A stretch of 64,000 bases of DNA from NCBI GenBank assembly GCA_014529385.2, contig CM043963.1, forward strand, positions 63,849,469 through 63,913,468, read 5' to 3'. Both the position numbers and the translations under genes were made by a program. Numbering within the stretch: the stretch's first letter is position 1; each line of letters starts with the position of its first letter. A model generated the notes under the pieces. The model was not told the origin of the DNA. It saw nothing but the letters and a program-made list of their open reading frames with translations, and did not search any database. Below, one piece after another: positions 33,132-44,601 of the stretch. The stretch comes from Adiantum capillus-veneris. Taxonomy: Eukaryota > Streptophyta > Polypodiopsida > Polypodiales > Pteridaceae.

Positions 33132-34216
33132 GTCAAATTTGTGGATGACAGATGTACAATTCATGATCTCAGTTTTGGTGATGAAATTGTTGCATCTGGC
33201 CTTTTGTGCCGTGGGCTGTATAAGCTCACTTTGTATGACAAGTGTGGACAAACTTTTGCAAATGCTGTTGTAGATTCAAGCGCTATTTCAGATGCAAAAC
33301 TTTGGCATGCACATTTTGGTCATCTGAATTTTGCCAGTTTGCTGCGTTTGCAAAAATCTGATATGGTTGCTTCTTTGCCGCCTCTTGAAGCACCTATGAA
33401 ACATGTTTGTGAAGGTTGTATTTTGGGTAAGATGCAGCGTTCTAAGTTTCCAAAGGATGGTTCAGTTCGGGCCACATGCAGGTTGCAGCTTCTACATACT
33501 GATATTTGTGGGCCCATGCAAACTCTGTCCTTGGGAAATTACCTTTACTTTGTGACTTTCATTGATGATTACTCCAGGCATGCATGGGTATTTCCGCTTA
33601 AAGCGAAATCCAAAGTTTTTATGTGCTTCAAACAATTTCTGGCTATGGCTGAAAATGTGTCGAAATGTACTATGGGCACCTTCCGTTCCGATCGAGGGGG
33701 AGAGTATATGTCTCATGAATTCAATGCATTTCTGGCTAGTCGTGGGATAAAACACCAATGTACAGTGCCTTATACACCTCAACAAAATGGTGTTGCTGAG
33801 AGGAGAAAAACAGGTCACTTACAAAAATGGCACGATGTATGGTCAAAAGTCAAGCTTTGCCACATTCTTTTTGGCTTGAGGCCATCATGTGTGCCACTTA
33901 TGTACTAAATAGGTGTCCTACAAAAGCTTTGTAGTCTATTACTCCATATGAAGCATGGCATGATAGAAAGCCTTCTATTGAGTACATGCGTGTTTTTGGC
34001 TGTTTGGCATATGCTTTGGTGCCACAAACACAGCGCAGAAAATTGGATGATAAGGCTGTCAAATGTATTTTTGTTGGTTATAGCACTGAAAGCAAAGGTT
34101 ATAGGTTGTATCAGCCGCAAACAAAACGTATTCTGGTTCCACGGGATGTAGCATTTGTGGAAGATTCTGTTCAGCCCTTGCTGTCATGTACTAGAGACAA
34201 TAATGTAAGCTCATAG
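33132..34216 (+). pseudogene. D integrase
   Basis: GAG-pre-integrase zinc region LWHAHFGHLNFASLL with HVCEGCILGK (33300-33430), then the catalytic core. D occurs in LLHTDICGP (33500), D in FRSDRGGEY (33690) and E in NGVAERRK (33800), so all three acidic residues are kept. A frameshift follows NGVAERRKT. The C-terminal part continues at 33905-34216 with MRVFGCLAYALVPQTQRRK. Known role: inserting the cDNA. Inactive because of the breaks. Confidence 0.85.
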
Positions 34217-34231
34217 GACATTTATGACACT

Positions 34232-36069
34232 TTGTTGCCTCTTTTCAGTGGTGGAAGTTCGAATGTAAATTCCAATGAGGCAAATGTACAGCCTATGGGG
34301 GTTTTTGAAAATGGTACAGATCAGCCTATTACTGATGCAGATGTACATGATGTACTTGATGAGGAAAGGGCTGAAAATGAGCAGGCTAGAGGTATGCCAA
34401 AATGGCTGCACACTTTGCGTGACAGTAAGTTGGATGCACCTTTGTCTAGTCGTACTCGTTCAGGCTCTCGCCATGCATCTTATGCATCAGATTGTTATGC
34501 TTTGGATGTGTCTAGCTTACACGATGTTGAGGAGCCTCTGTCTTTTGATGAAGCACATAATTCAAAAAATTGGATGGCTGCCATGCAATCAGAACATGAT
34601 GCACTTATACAAAATGACACATGGACTTTATGTGATTTGCCTCCTAGAAAAAAGGCCATTGGTACGAAGTGGGTTTACAAGTTGAAACGCAAGCTGGATG
34701 GTGAGATTGATCACCATAAGGCTCAATTTGTTGCAAAGGGTTATGCACAGCAAAAAGGCATAGATTATGGAGAGACTTTTTCTCCCACTTGTCGTATGAC
34801 TACTGTGCGTTTTCTATGTGCATTGGCAGCTCATTTTGGTTGGGATGTACATCAATCAGACATTGTTACTGCTTTCTTGAATGGTGACATATTTGAGGAA
34901 GTTTATGTAACGCAGGCTCGCGGTTTTGTCATAAAAGGACAAGAAGACAAAGTGTGTAGATGTAAGAAGGCTTTGTATGGGTTGAAGCAATCTCCTCGTG
35001 CTTGGTATGAAAAAGCTGACACTCATTTGGTCAAACGAAGCTTTCGTAACAGTCCAACAGAAAGCACATTGTATGTAAAGCGTGAGGGTGATGTACTTCT
35101 CATTGTGGTTCTTTATGTAGATGATTTGTTGATCATTGGACCAAATGAGAGACATATTGCTGAATTTAAGGCTGATTTGAATGCTACTTTCAAGATGAAA
35201 GATTTGGGGCTGTTGCATCATTACTTGGGTATACAGTTTAAGCAGTGTGATGGTGGTATTGCCTTGTATCAAAAAAGTTACATAGAGACATTGCTATGTA
35301 AATTTGGACTTGAGGATTGCAAACCTATTGCCAATCCCATGGAAACAGGTTTGAAGTTGAGTCTACATGATGTTGGCGATCCTGCTGATGTCACTCTTTA
35401 TCAAACTGCTGTTGGTTGCCTCATTTATGTATGCAACATGAGGCCGGGTATTCAATTTGCAGTCTCACAGGTCAATAGATTTATGCATAGCCCAAGGTCT
35501 AAGCATTGGCAGGTTGTCAAGAGGGTTTTCTGCTACCTTAGTGGCACTTTACATCTTGGCTTGTTTTATCCCAAGGGGGATCATTGCCGCTAGACTTACA
35601 TGCTTTTTCGGACTCAGATTGGGCTGGTTGTTTTGACACGCGAGTGTCCACAAGTGGTTTTTGCTTCATGATTGGCACTTCATGTATATCATGGTTGAGC
35701 AAGAAGCAACCTACTATGGCCACTTCGAGTTGTGAGGCTGAGTACAGGGCAGTCTTCACAGCTACGGTTGAGTGTGTATGGCATAGACACCTTATTGCTG
35801 ATTTGGGTGTTGGACAAGACATTGCCAATGCTATCTACACTGGCAGTCAGAGCGCATTGGCAATTGCGAGGAACCCAGTTTTTGATGCTTGCAAAAAGTA
35901 CATTGAGGTGCATTACCACTATGTCAGGGAGAGGCTCTCAGCAGGAGAGATCATCTTGGCTTATGCACCAACATAGGACAACCTTGCAGATCTTTTCACA
36001 AAGGCATTGTCTCACGAGAATCTTGAAGCTTTCCGTGAAGCTTTGGGCTTACTCCCCTTTGTGGACTGA
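34232..36069 (+). pseudogene. D reverse transcriptase-RNase H
   Basis: A 453-codon frame (34232-35593) holds the copia RT: NWMAAMQSEHDALIQNDTW, GTKWVYKLKRK, KALYGLKQSPRAWY and the catalytic LYVDDLLIIGPNE near 35120. One frame break at about 35590 separates RNase H (DSDWAGCFDTRVSTSGF, SSCEAEYRAV, then ADLFTKALSHENLEAF). The RNase H frame has a stop at 35974-35976 and would otherwise end at TGA 36067-36069. The best-preserved RT in the window after H. J carries a sister copy of this region. Confidence 0.85.
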
Positions 36070-36144
36070 TCATGCCCTTAGGGCATGGCACTTCCCTTTA
36101 CTCATGTGCCATCTCTCGTTCACCGCATCACTCCAGGGGGGATT

Positions 36145-36372
36145 TGTTACCATATACATGTGGTAGTGATGTGTGTGAACACACTAGGACCACCGGGGCA
36201 TTTTTTTCCCTCTTTAGGAGGTTTTTCCCCCCGATCATTGTATATACACCCATCACTCTAGGGCTATCTATCTTTCCATTGCACACTAAGTAACACACTC
36301 TCTATTGTGTGCCTTGAGCTTCCTTTGTCCTCTCCAAGCTGTGTGCATTTCTCTGCAACCCTAATTCCAACA
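36145..36372 (+). repeat. 3' LTR of D (228 bp)
   Basis: TGTTACCATATACATG to CTAATTCCAACA, preceded by the purine tract CCAGGGGGGATT. Contains TATATA at 36241-36246, which the 5' LTR lacks. Followed by GTCCT, the duplicated target. Confidence 0.9.
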
Positions 36373-37480
36373 GTCCTTAACATTCCAGGTTTACTATCTC
36401 TTGATACTTCCATCCCTGCATCTTCGTAGAATAATTGTATATCTCGTGGGTAGATCTCATGGTCCATGTTGATTTCTTGAATTGGTGCAAAGTGAAAAGT
36501 GGCATTTCCATCTTTGAGTTCCTAATGGTTTCTCACAAGGATTGCAGCTACGACTTGTCCACTTCAGGAACAAGATGTATCTTTTGAGACTTGGTCTCTG
36601 CCTCAATGCTCATCCATTATGTTTGTCACTACTGTCACATCTAATGGTGTTTCCTTTCTAGGTTTAGCTGGTTCACCAGTTTTGTTTTCATTTTGGGAGC
36701 TTTCATCCTCTTTCTCAGGTATCAACACTACTTGCTAAGGAATGTTCAATACTTTTGGTTGCTTAGAGCTTGGGCTATCTCTATAAGCCGTCTTCACATT
36801 TCCAACTATTTTGTTTCAAATTTTGGGTACGGATATGTCAACCGTCTTTGTTTTAATGTTTGGTTTCTTTTCAATCTCACCTCGTAGGCTTGTATCATGC
36901 CATTCAAGTGCTCATTCACTTTTTCTACTAAGAATGAACCACCCGATACAATTTTTGACACTTTCTCTCATGGAATTATTATTTGTTTCCTTGCTCCCAC
37001 TTGATTTGTTCCCTTGTTTGGTGTAGTTATGTCTCTAAGACTGTCTTTTCCCTTAGCCTCTTCACTTCCATTTTATCTCCTTTTGCTTTCCAAAATTTTC
37101 CTTGGGTCCTTACCGTTAAGATTTTAAACTAAATTTTTTGTTGCTTCCCGAGCTTGAGCTGTTGTCACTCCATTGACAAGAACTGTTGGCTCTAACCCAA
37201 ATCTGCTCGAACAAGGCAGAACCCAAATGGCATTCACAGTCGCTTTTCCCTTGATGTTAAGGTCTTTGCACAATGTTGGATCAGGTGTTCTTTTTCACAA
37301 CCTTCATAAAATTTCCATACCAAAAATAAGGTAGTCATACTAGATAATCTTTGGTTTTTGAAACAAGAGATTAATTTCCTTGAGGCTCTCATAGAATATT
37401 CATGTTATCCCATGAATTATTTGCTTGATAGGGAGTTCATGGCTATTTGTTATAGGTGAAAATCATCATTGGTAGTGTAT
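36373..37480 (-). pseudogene. Element Fa, gag half
   Basis: Minus-strand pieces with many stops. A degenerate zinc-knuckle-like CEKEHLIQHCAK lies near 37260-37310, a Lys/Glu-rich linker follows, and NATFHFAPIQEINMDHEIYP is near 36455-36510. Together with 20640-21546 this makes gag-protease of one minus-strand gypsy copy, split by D at 36373. No LTR for it was found. The right edge near 37480 is approximate. Confidence 0.45.
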
Positions 37481-37510
37481 ACACCTTGTGAAAATAACCA
37501 TTGATATATA

Positions 37511-39332
37511 GTGCTACCAACACAAATTTCCCATTGTAGATTAAAAGAAAAAAAAGAACTACAAAATCATCTCAGGATGACCTTTCATGAGATAGAAAAA
37601 TTTGATTCAAGACTAGGGGAATGGTTATCTATACTTGAAATAAGTCGGATCAATTACATGTGTAAACCTGAAAGATTACTCTTACAAGGATGTCTTAAAA
37701 GTACCAATCCGGGAGCTTGACTTAGAAATATCGACCGAGACTAAACTATCATCATGGTTGAAGAAAGATACTCCTATCTGGATGTATGTTCCCTCAAAGA
37801 ATGATAGAGAAGATTTTATTTTGGATTGGGATGTAAACAATGTTGATTACATGCCATAATCTTTTTTTGAATATTTGCTTGAGCCATTTGAGTGGACTCA
37901 AATTTTGGCTTCCATGGACGCATGTGTCACTGAGTCCACACCTACCCTTTTCTATGATGAAGGAGGCTATGACATTATTTCAATTTAAATGGTAAGTATT
38001 GTGCCATGGGATGGCTACCAAGTTTTCTCCAATCACTATTATGACGCTATGATGATCTAGAAGAGGAAACTCTTACCATAGAGAAATCCGGCTCATAAAA
38101 AGAAGTAGGTTGGAGAAAAAATATTGTTTGCAGGGAGGGGACAAGAAGTTTTTTAAATTTTTCAATTACCATCAAATATGACAACAAAGATGCCAAAAAA
38201 AAGAGAATAAATAGAGAAGAAACCAAAACATGCCTAAAATAGAGAGCAAGACCCAATTTTTGATGATATTCCACATAAAGGATTGTACCAAAGATAAAAT
38301 CAATGGCAGATACCCCATCACTGAAAAGAAAAAGAATATGAAATGACAAACCAAAACAAAATGGAAACCACAAAAAACAGACAAACAAAAGAAAAAGAAC
38401 TTTCAATGACAAGGACGGAGCGGATAGCTAAATACAAGGAGTTGAAAAGAGCCTTGAAAGAGGTATGGACCACTAAAATGGAATCTAATAGCGAAAGATA
38501 AGGGGCTATTAGTGTTCTATGGCACTACAAAGTGTATACCCTGCAAGACCAAAGGATCATTGTAGAGCAACCCATGAGACAACCTAGGGAATTGGGAAAA
38601 TCCTACGAAGGTCCAAAAAAATCTGAAAAGATAGACCTAGGAGGTCCTGGGGAAGAATCAAAATCAGCTTACATCGCAACAGATTTGTCTCTAGAAGAGG
38701 GGAAATCCTCTTTAGAAATTTAAAGGAATATAGGGATGCTTTTGGAATGGTCTTATAAAGATCTCAAAAGAGTAGGTCCTATGCAAGATGATACAACACC
38801 CAAGCAGACAAAGACCTTATACCTATAATGAGACATTTTCCAAAATGATCAAGGAGGAGATAGAAAAAATTGAGGAACTGGAATTCATTTATGAAATTGA
38901 ACACACTACATGGGTTTCACCAATTTTAGTGGTACCAAAGAAAATGAAAAACTAAGAATGTGTGTGAACTGACGAAGGTGAATGCTGCAACTGTACAAGA
39001 TAACTACCCTCTTCCTATCATTGAGCATGTTTTTGGAGAGAGTGACTAAAAAAGAAGCTTACAACTTCTTGGATGGATTCTTTGGTTATAATCAGCTAGC
39101 CATTGATCCTAAAGATCAACATAAAAGGGCTTTTGCCATGGAATGGAAAATATTTTCTTACAGAGTCATACCGTTTGGATTGACAAATATGCCAGTACCA
39201 TTCCAAAGGCTAATGAGCAATACATTCAAAGAGTACTTGAGAAAATTCTCTCAAGTTCACATGGATGATCTTTGTGTGCATTCATCCAAAAGGGAAGACC
39301 ATTTTGAGCACCTCAAGTGTGTTCTTGAGAAA
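37511..39332 (+). pseudogene. Element Fb: gypsy linker-reverse transcriptase fragment
   Basis: Plus-strand copy of the family seen in Fc. Around 37800-37985: LEPFEWTQILASMDACV and FYDEGGYDII, matching Fc 63180-63290. At 38526-38720: TLQDQRIIVEQPMR and PGEESKSAYIATDL, matching Fc 62390-62560. At 38860-39341 RT: EEIEKIEELEF, KEAYNFLDGFFGYNQ, FGLTNMPVPFQRLM and the catalytic VHMDDLCVHS near 39260 (Met-Asp-Asp kept). It has stops and frameshifts throughout. It breaks off inside RT at the end of element G. Confidence 0.8.
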
Positions 39333-41402
39333 TGTTCTTGAATGGAATATGGCTAATAACATTGATTGTAGCGGAATTAAAGTAACAATAGTGAGCATTT
39401 CCTTAAGAGGATTCTTAATGAACATAAGGAGAGTACTTGATTGAAGGTAGGAAAATAAACATAATACCAGGTGAGCTTGGCACGAACAATACTTGCAAAA
39501 GAGAGAGAGAATTAGAGATATTGACAACAATTGAGGACTGAATTTACTTGGAGCCGGTCCCCCCTCCAAAAGGCTGTTGTATTATAGATTCTCCCATGAA
39601 GAGAGACTTGGTACAATACATTCTTTGTGTTCCTTGAGACCTTGTTGATGCTATGAAGATGGTAAGATTCATGTACCAATATTACTCCACTAATTAACTT
39701 GCAAATAACATGAACTTGTCCCCAACCTCAATCCCAAAACCTCAAACACCTTCAAAGGTGGAGAGAGTTAGCAGGGAGTGAGGAAAGGAAAGAGGAAGAA
39801 GATTTAGCATAAGAGACATAAGTTCTTTCCTCACCATAGATTACTCTTGTAGCTTAGCTTACTAAGCATAGTAATATAGATGGTATAGAAGATGAGCATG
39901 CCATTGAAGCTTGACTCTTGGTTGGATTTGCATTCCATCGCTAAGAGGTGTTGGTGAAGGCTCTTCACTTCTTGAGCTTGGAGAAGGAGATGAAGTTCTT
40001 GCTCAACACATGAGAGAGTGTGTGATTGTGTGGGAGAATGTGCAAAAAGGAGGGCTCCCCCTTGTCTAGGTCGACCTCTCTCTCTCTCTCTCTCTTTACT
40101 CTAGCTTGCACCCTATTGGTCCATGCTAGGCATGGAAAATCACAAGCTATGGTCATATCAAGCAGTAGAGGTAGGATTTTGACAAGTTTCCTTCTTCCCC
40201 CCTTTGAGAGAGAGAGAGAGAGTGCTTAATTAATTATTTAAATGCATCTAAATTCTCATTGGACCTTCCTTCAGTCACACTATGAGGGCAACATGGCTAG
40301 GGGCTTGACATGTGTCCCTTATGCCTCTTGAGTCTTGGGCTTGCCTTGAGTGTGCGCGTGTGTGTTCTCTCTCATCCCCTACTCTTAGGGACCACCCCCT
40401 CCTATGTAGGAGTCATATTTGACTTGAACACTACAAGCACCTTGGTCATCAAGCACCTCAAGCACCTTAGTCATGAAGCACCTAAGTGCTATCCTAAGGT
40501 TTTTGGATGTTTCAGATGTATTCGTGGGCTTTAAAATGCTATATCTTAATCCTAGGGCCTCATGAGGTTAGAACCAAGCGAATAGCAGTCCCAGAGACCC
40601 CTCAAGGATCTCTATTCGCTTGGTTCTGACTCCTTCATAGTCTTAAATAGTACATATCAATCGCTATCAAGTACGATGCGTTCGAATTTTCATTGCGAGT
40701 ACTTCATAAAGAGGTGATTGATGCTTGTGCGAGATGCATAGGTACAAGTACTTCACTTTATAAGATAGCAACATCGGGTCATAAAAAGGTGTTCGGTGCT
40801 TGTGCAAGATGTCACTATCAAGCGTCTTACTTTTCAGATAATAGTGACAATTTCACCAAAATGATTTTCATAGACATTTTCAAAATGAGAAAAAAGGCTT
40901 TTTCTATGTAACGTTAGCCTTCTTCCTATTGGCTAAGGAGCATTCTCTCACTAGAGCTAAAAGGCCCAAAAATGAGTCCATTTCTTTTCTAATGGCACGA
41001 GAAGCACCACAATCCCCTTAGTCAGCTAAATGACCTAAAGAAACTCAAGCACCTTAGTTAGCTCAAGCACCTCAAGAACATGACTAGCTTGCCTAAGGTC
41101 TAAGGTCTAAAGTACCTAAAGATCCTAGGTCTGAGGACTTTTAGCACTAACCTTTGGAGGTATTTAATGAAGCTAACCCTAAGGTATTTTAAGATCCATT
41201 AACTGCTTATTTCTCTTCGATAGACCATCTCCATTTTGGACCCTCAATGAGATGTAGCCTTCTCTCCCTTTGATCCCGGTGCTGAGATAGGTCTAAAAGC
41301 ACATATCTATATTCTAACCCTTGTTCCCATTTATTTTCCCACATTAAATCAGTTCAATATGATAAAATCATTTGGGATAGGTAGATATTAGATTTTATGA
41401 CA
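39333..41402 (-). repeat. LTR of G (about 2.07 kb)
   Basis: The right end corresponds to TGTCATAA of H. The left part (39360-39440, with TTGTAGCGGAATTA and ATAGTGAGCATTTCC) corresponds in reverse to the last 150 bases of the H LTR. About 480 bases longer than H's 1590-bp LTR, the extra mostly between 40500 and 41250. Contains CT/GA microsatellites at about 40076-40098 and 40204-40222. Confidence 0.7.
40570..40627. repeat. Perfect 16-bp stem inverted repeat in the G LTR
   Basis: AGAACCAAGCGAATAG at 40570-40585 and its exact reverse complement at 40612-40627 around a 26-base loop. It lies in the part of the LTR that H lacks. Confidence 0.85.
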
Positions 41403-41459
41403 TTACCTCTCTCTTAAAACTAGATATTAGATTTTATGACATTACCTCTCTCTTGAAAC
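41382..41459. repeat. 39-bp tandem duplication across the G LTR/purine-tract junction
   Basis: TAGATATTAGATTTTATGAC followed by ATTACCTCTCTCTT occurs at 41382-41420 and 41421-41459. Each copy spans the last LTR bases and the adjoining tract, so the LTR end exists twice (41402 or 41441). Confidence 0.9.
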
Positions 41460-41799
41460 TAGTCATCCTCAACTATGAGGTAGAGAAGGTAAAACCTTAG
41501 TCATTATTCTATGTTTCTTAGTGGGTAGAGGATCCTTTTTACCCTATAAAATCATTCTATAATGAATGACTATTCTATTTGGTTCTTGAGAGACTTAGCT
41601 ATTGCAAGCATGTCTGCTCTTTAGTCCATATCATACTCCCAAAGTAGAGTGACAAAGTCTACTTGGTGTTTGGGAGACGACATCATCACAAACATGATTA
41701 TAAGCATGCATACTACTTAAATTTTTGCACAATAAAAAGAGAACTAGTCTTATAAGACAAAAAACTTGTGTATTTAAAAAGAATTTACATTTGCTTACT

Positions 41800-42411
41800 C
41801 TATTGTAGCATTGTAAGCATTGACAAGGTTCATACTATCCTTAAGCTGTGTTCCTTGCATTCATTTAGCATCTTCAAAAGGATAATTTTTTGAGCTTAAT
41901 AAGATACCTTTGGATAATGTTACAATGTCTTAGTACCTTGTCTTAATGTCGAAGGATGGATTTGGGCTCGAGCAACTCTTCTTGATCTTCGATCTCGAGC
42001 GGATCCTCAATTATTGGTTCTCTTGGTGGCTTTGCTTTGTAAGGCTTAAGAAAGCTCACATGAAAAGCATTGTGTATGAGCCAATGATTGGGAAACTTTA
42101 GTTGATAGTCCATCTTGTTGATTGGTTCTAGGATTTGAAAAGGACCATAATACCTTTTTTCTAGCTTACCATAATACTTTTGGTGGCCCATAGGAGTTTT
42201 GCCCGTGGTTTGCCTCAATCAAGCCTTGGGAAACTTGATTAGGATGCAATCAATTTTTTTGAAAGTTAAGGCCCTTTTGTGATTGTTAGTAGCAACTTTC
42301 TACCTTTGACATGAGATGAATAGAGCCTTATTAATAATTTGAAAAGATTCTTGCAGGTATCCCCTATACTCATATGCAGTAACGAAAAATCTTCACATGT
42401 ACCTTAAGTAG
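41800..42411 (-). pseudogene. G integrase C-terminus with chromodomain remnant
   Basis: The main open part (42218-41943) reads GHQKYYGKLEKRYYGPFQIL and NHWLIHNAFHVSFLKPYK, matching H 49150-49400. Upstream pieces to 42411 match the region just after the H integrase core. Downstream of the stop, IIQRYLIKLKKLSF is a decayed chromodomain. Family role: integration and chromatin targeting. Confidence 0.75.
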
Positions 42412-42594
42412 TGTTAGCGGGTCGCCGTGACGGACGTCTGTATCATAGCTCTTTTGTACTAACAGAATGTCAATATGCAAGGAAGCGACTCGGGATGGGG
42501 CACGGAGACTTAATGAGAGTGTCAATCTCACCAAAGTCAACTCAAGGGCTACTCGTTCTACGACAAAAGAAAATCAACCACTTCCTAGTGAGAC
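42412..42594 (-). repeat. 3' LTR of I, terminal part
   Basis: The last about 180 bp of the LTR, ending (minus strand) GCGACCCGCTAACA at 42412. Interrupted at 42594 by H, whose target duplication GAGAC occupies 42590-42594. Confidence 0.65.
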
Positions 42595-44184
42595 TGTCAT
42601 AATAATCAATATCTAATTCTCCTAAATGATTTTCTCATATTAAACTGATCATTTAATGTGGGGAAGTGCCAAGGGAGAAAAAGCTAGAATATTGGTTAAG
42701 TTAGCAGACCGGCCACAGTAGGGATCCAAAGGAGGGAAAATAGGGATCCAAAGGGGGGGCCATCTGCAAAAGAGCCATGTGAAACAACGGGCTAAAAAGA
42801 CCCTAAGGTTCAGCCCATTAAGACTTCCAAAATGCTAAGGTTCCAAAATTCAAAGGTTGTGTCCAAAGGTCAACCTTAGGGAAAATTGGATGCTTAGTGT
42901 GTGCCTAAAAAGTCTTTCTACATCCCTACATGGGAGGGGGCGAGCCCCAAAGCTAGGGGATGAGAGAGAAAGCCACACACACACACACAGGCTCCCTTTA
43001 CACAAAGGGAATGAGGGACACATGTCAGCTCCCTAGGCCAGATGCCCACAAGGTATGCCCAATTCCTATTGGAAGACCCTTGAAGTGGACCAATGAGAAT
43101 TAGGCTAGAGTAAATCTAGTTTAATTAATTTAAAAACATTTAATAAAAGAAACCAATAAGAATTAAGTGTCCTAGAAGACTATTGGGCAGTCTCCCAAGG
43201 GGTCCAATGAGCATTCAGGAGCCCCATGGCTTGCCTGATTCCTATTGGCCAGGAGGCAAAGGGGTCCAATGAGAGTTTAGTTTAATTATTTAATTATCTA
43301 AAGCTCTCACAAAAGGGGAAAGGGGGACACATGTCAGAAGGCTATCACTTATGCTGCTTAATCCCTATTGGCTTGACCTGGGGAGGTCCAATGAGGCAAA
43401 AGCCAGACTAACTTAGCAGCTAGGGCTCGCCCAAGAGAGAGAGGGGGCTGATTTTTGCTTGGCATTGGCACTCACACTCTCACACTTGACCATGTGTGAA
43501 GGGAAAATACTCTATCTCCTCCCAAGCTTTAATGGAGAGCTCATCACCTACTCCAAGCTTGTGAGATAGAAGCCTACATCAACACTCTCTTGGCATGTGG
43601 ATGCAAATCCAACCAAGAGCCAAGCTTCAATGCATGCTCATCTTCTCTACCAAGCTAATTACTAAGCTAAGCTATGCTAATATGAGTGATTATGTGAGGA
43701 GATGTACTTCTTTCTCGTAAGATACTTCTTTTTCCTCTCAATCTACTCTCATACCCTGCTAGCTCTCACCATCTTCGAAGGTGTGTGAGGTCTTGGGTCT
43801 GAGAACGGGGATAATTCAAGTTGTGTTTGATTAAGTGTTTTGCTTGGTGTATGAAGCTTCCATCTTCATTGCACTAGCTAGTCTTGAAGGAACACAAAGA
43901 ATTGTATTGTACAAGGTCTCTCTTGATGGGAGAAACCATAATACAAAGCCTTTTGGAGGGGGGACCGGCTCCATGCAAATCCGGTCCTCAACTGTTGTCA
44001 ATAGCTTAATTGCTCTCTCTTTTGAAAGTATTGTCGATGCTATCTAACTAGGTGTTATGCTTTTTGTTGCTCTCTCCACCCAAGCACTCTTGTAATTCTC
44101 ATTAGGAATCTATTCTAATGAAATGCCCACTATGTTCATGCTAATTTCCGCTACAAATAAGATTTTAGGCCATTAAATGTTACA
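42595..44184 (+). repeat. 5' LTR of H
   Basis: TGTCATAATAATCAATATC to AAATGTTACA. Contains CCAAT/ATTGG modules (43064-43395). A 70-codon open stretch at 43835-44047 recurs in the 3' LTR and is not a gene. Confidence 0.95.
43064..43395 (+). promoter_or_regulatory. Four CCTATTGG...GTCCAATGAG modules in the H LTR
   Basis: Inverted CCAAT pairs at 43064-43097, about 43178-43213, 43240-43274 and 43361-43395. Each has CTATTGG followed 15-20 bases later by (G)GACCAATGAG or GGTCCAATGAG. A further single ACCAATAAG lies at 43152. Copies lie at +7305 in the 3' LTR. Probably upstream promoter elements; no clear TATA box was identified. Confidence 0.5.
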
Positions 44185-44185
44185 T

Positions 44186-44197
44186 TGGTATCAGAGC
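44186..44197 (+). other. Primer-binding site of H
   Basis: TGGTATCAGAGC one base after the LTR end at 44184. Followed by a leader to 44601 without other features. Confidence 0.95.
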
Positions 44198-44601
44198 TCA
44201 AGGTTTCTCTTTTCTTGCTCAAGAAGGGAGGTCCTCAAGCTAGCTACAAATGGTTGGTATTATTAATTGCCTGTGAGTAAGTAGAATAGGGATTTTTCAG
44301 CCTTTCAGTGCGCCTGCCTTTGTGCAGTTAACGGGGCATCACCGTCGAGAGCTATGGTCTTAATAGTGGAGTCCTACGGGGCTTGCCTACGGCTTAACCA
44401 CTATTGAGCTATTAGAAGCTTGACAAGAGCCGGTGCTGTTTTGTTGTCGAAAGACCCTCTCTTCTATTCCTTGCAATTAATGGTATTCGAGCCGCGGGTA
44501 CAGTAGCTTGAGTGCTTTTTCTAAAGGGGTAAAGAGGAGTAGCAACTAGGGCTTGAAGTGCCAAAGTACACCTAAAAAGTTTACACCTAAAAGTTGTTAG
44601 A

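Larger units (their letters stand above)
21547..36372 (+). mobile_element. Element D: near full-length Ty1/copia retrotransposon, split by E
   Basis: 5' LTR 21547-21734, primer site 21737, gag start 22010, then the E insertion 22102-31677, gag-protease, integrase, RT, RNase H, purine tract and 3' LTR 36145-36372. Flanking 5-mers are ATCCT (21542-21546) and GTCCT (36373-36377), a target duplication with one mismatch. Without E the element is about 5.2 kb, normal for copia. It inserted into element Fa. Pol carries several stops and frameshifts, so it is not autonomous now. Confidence 0.9.
39333..42411 (-). mobile_element. Element G: chromovirus 3' end related to H, minus strand
   Basis: From right to left: integrase C-terminus and chromodomain remnant (42411-41800), 3' non-coding region, purine tract CTCTCTCTTAA (plus-strand view) and LTR (41402 to 39333). 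LTR termini and integrase match H but are diverged. It is truncated at 42411 by the LTR end of element I, so the rest of its pol is missing or displaced. Confidence 0.75.

Noticed and set aside
36264-36467. Minus-strand ORF at the right edge of D
   Set aside because: It crosses the D LTR boundary; only the part above 36372 belongs to Fa.
43835-44047. 70-codon ORF, repeated exactly at 51140-51352
   Set aside because: It lies in the H LTR and is duplicated only because the LTRs are; no family resemblance.
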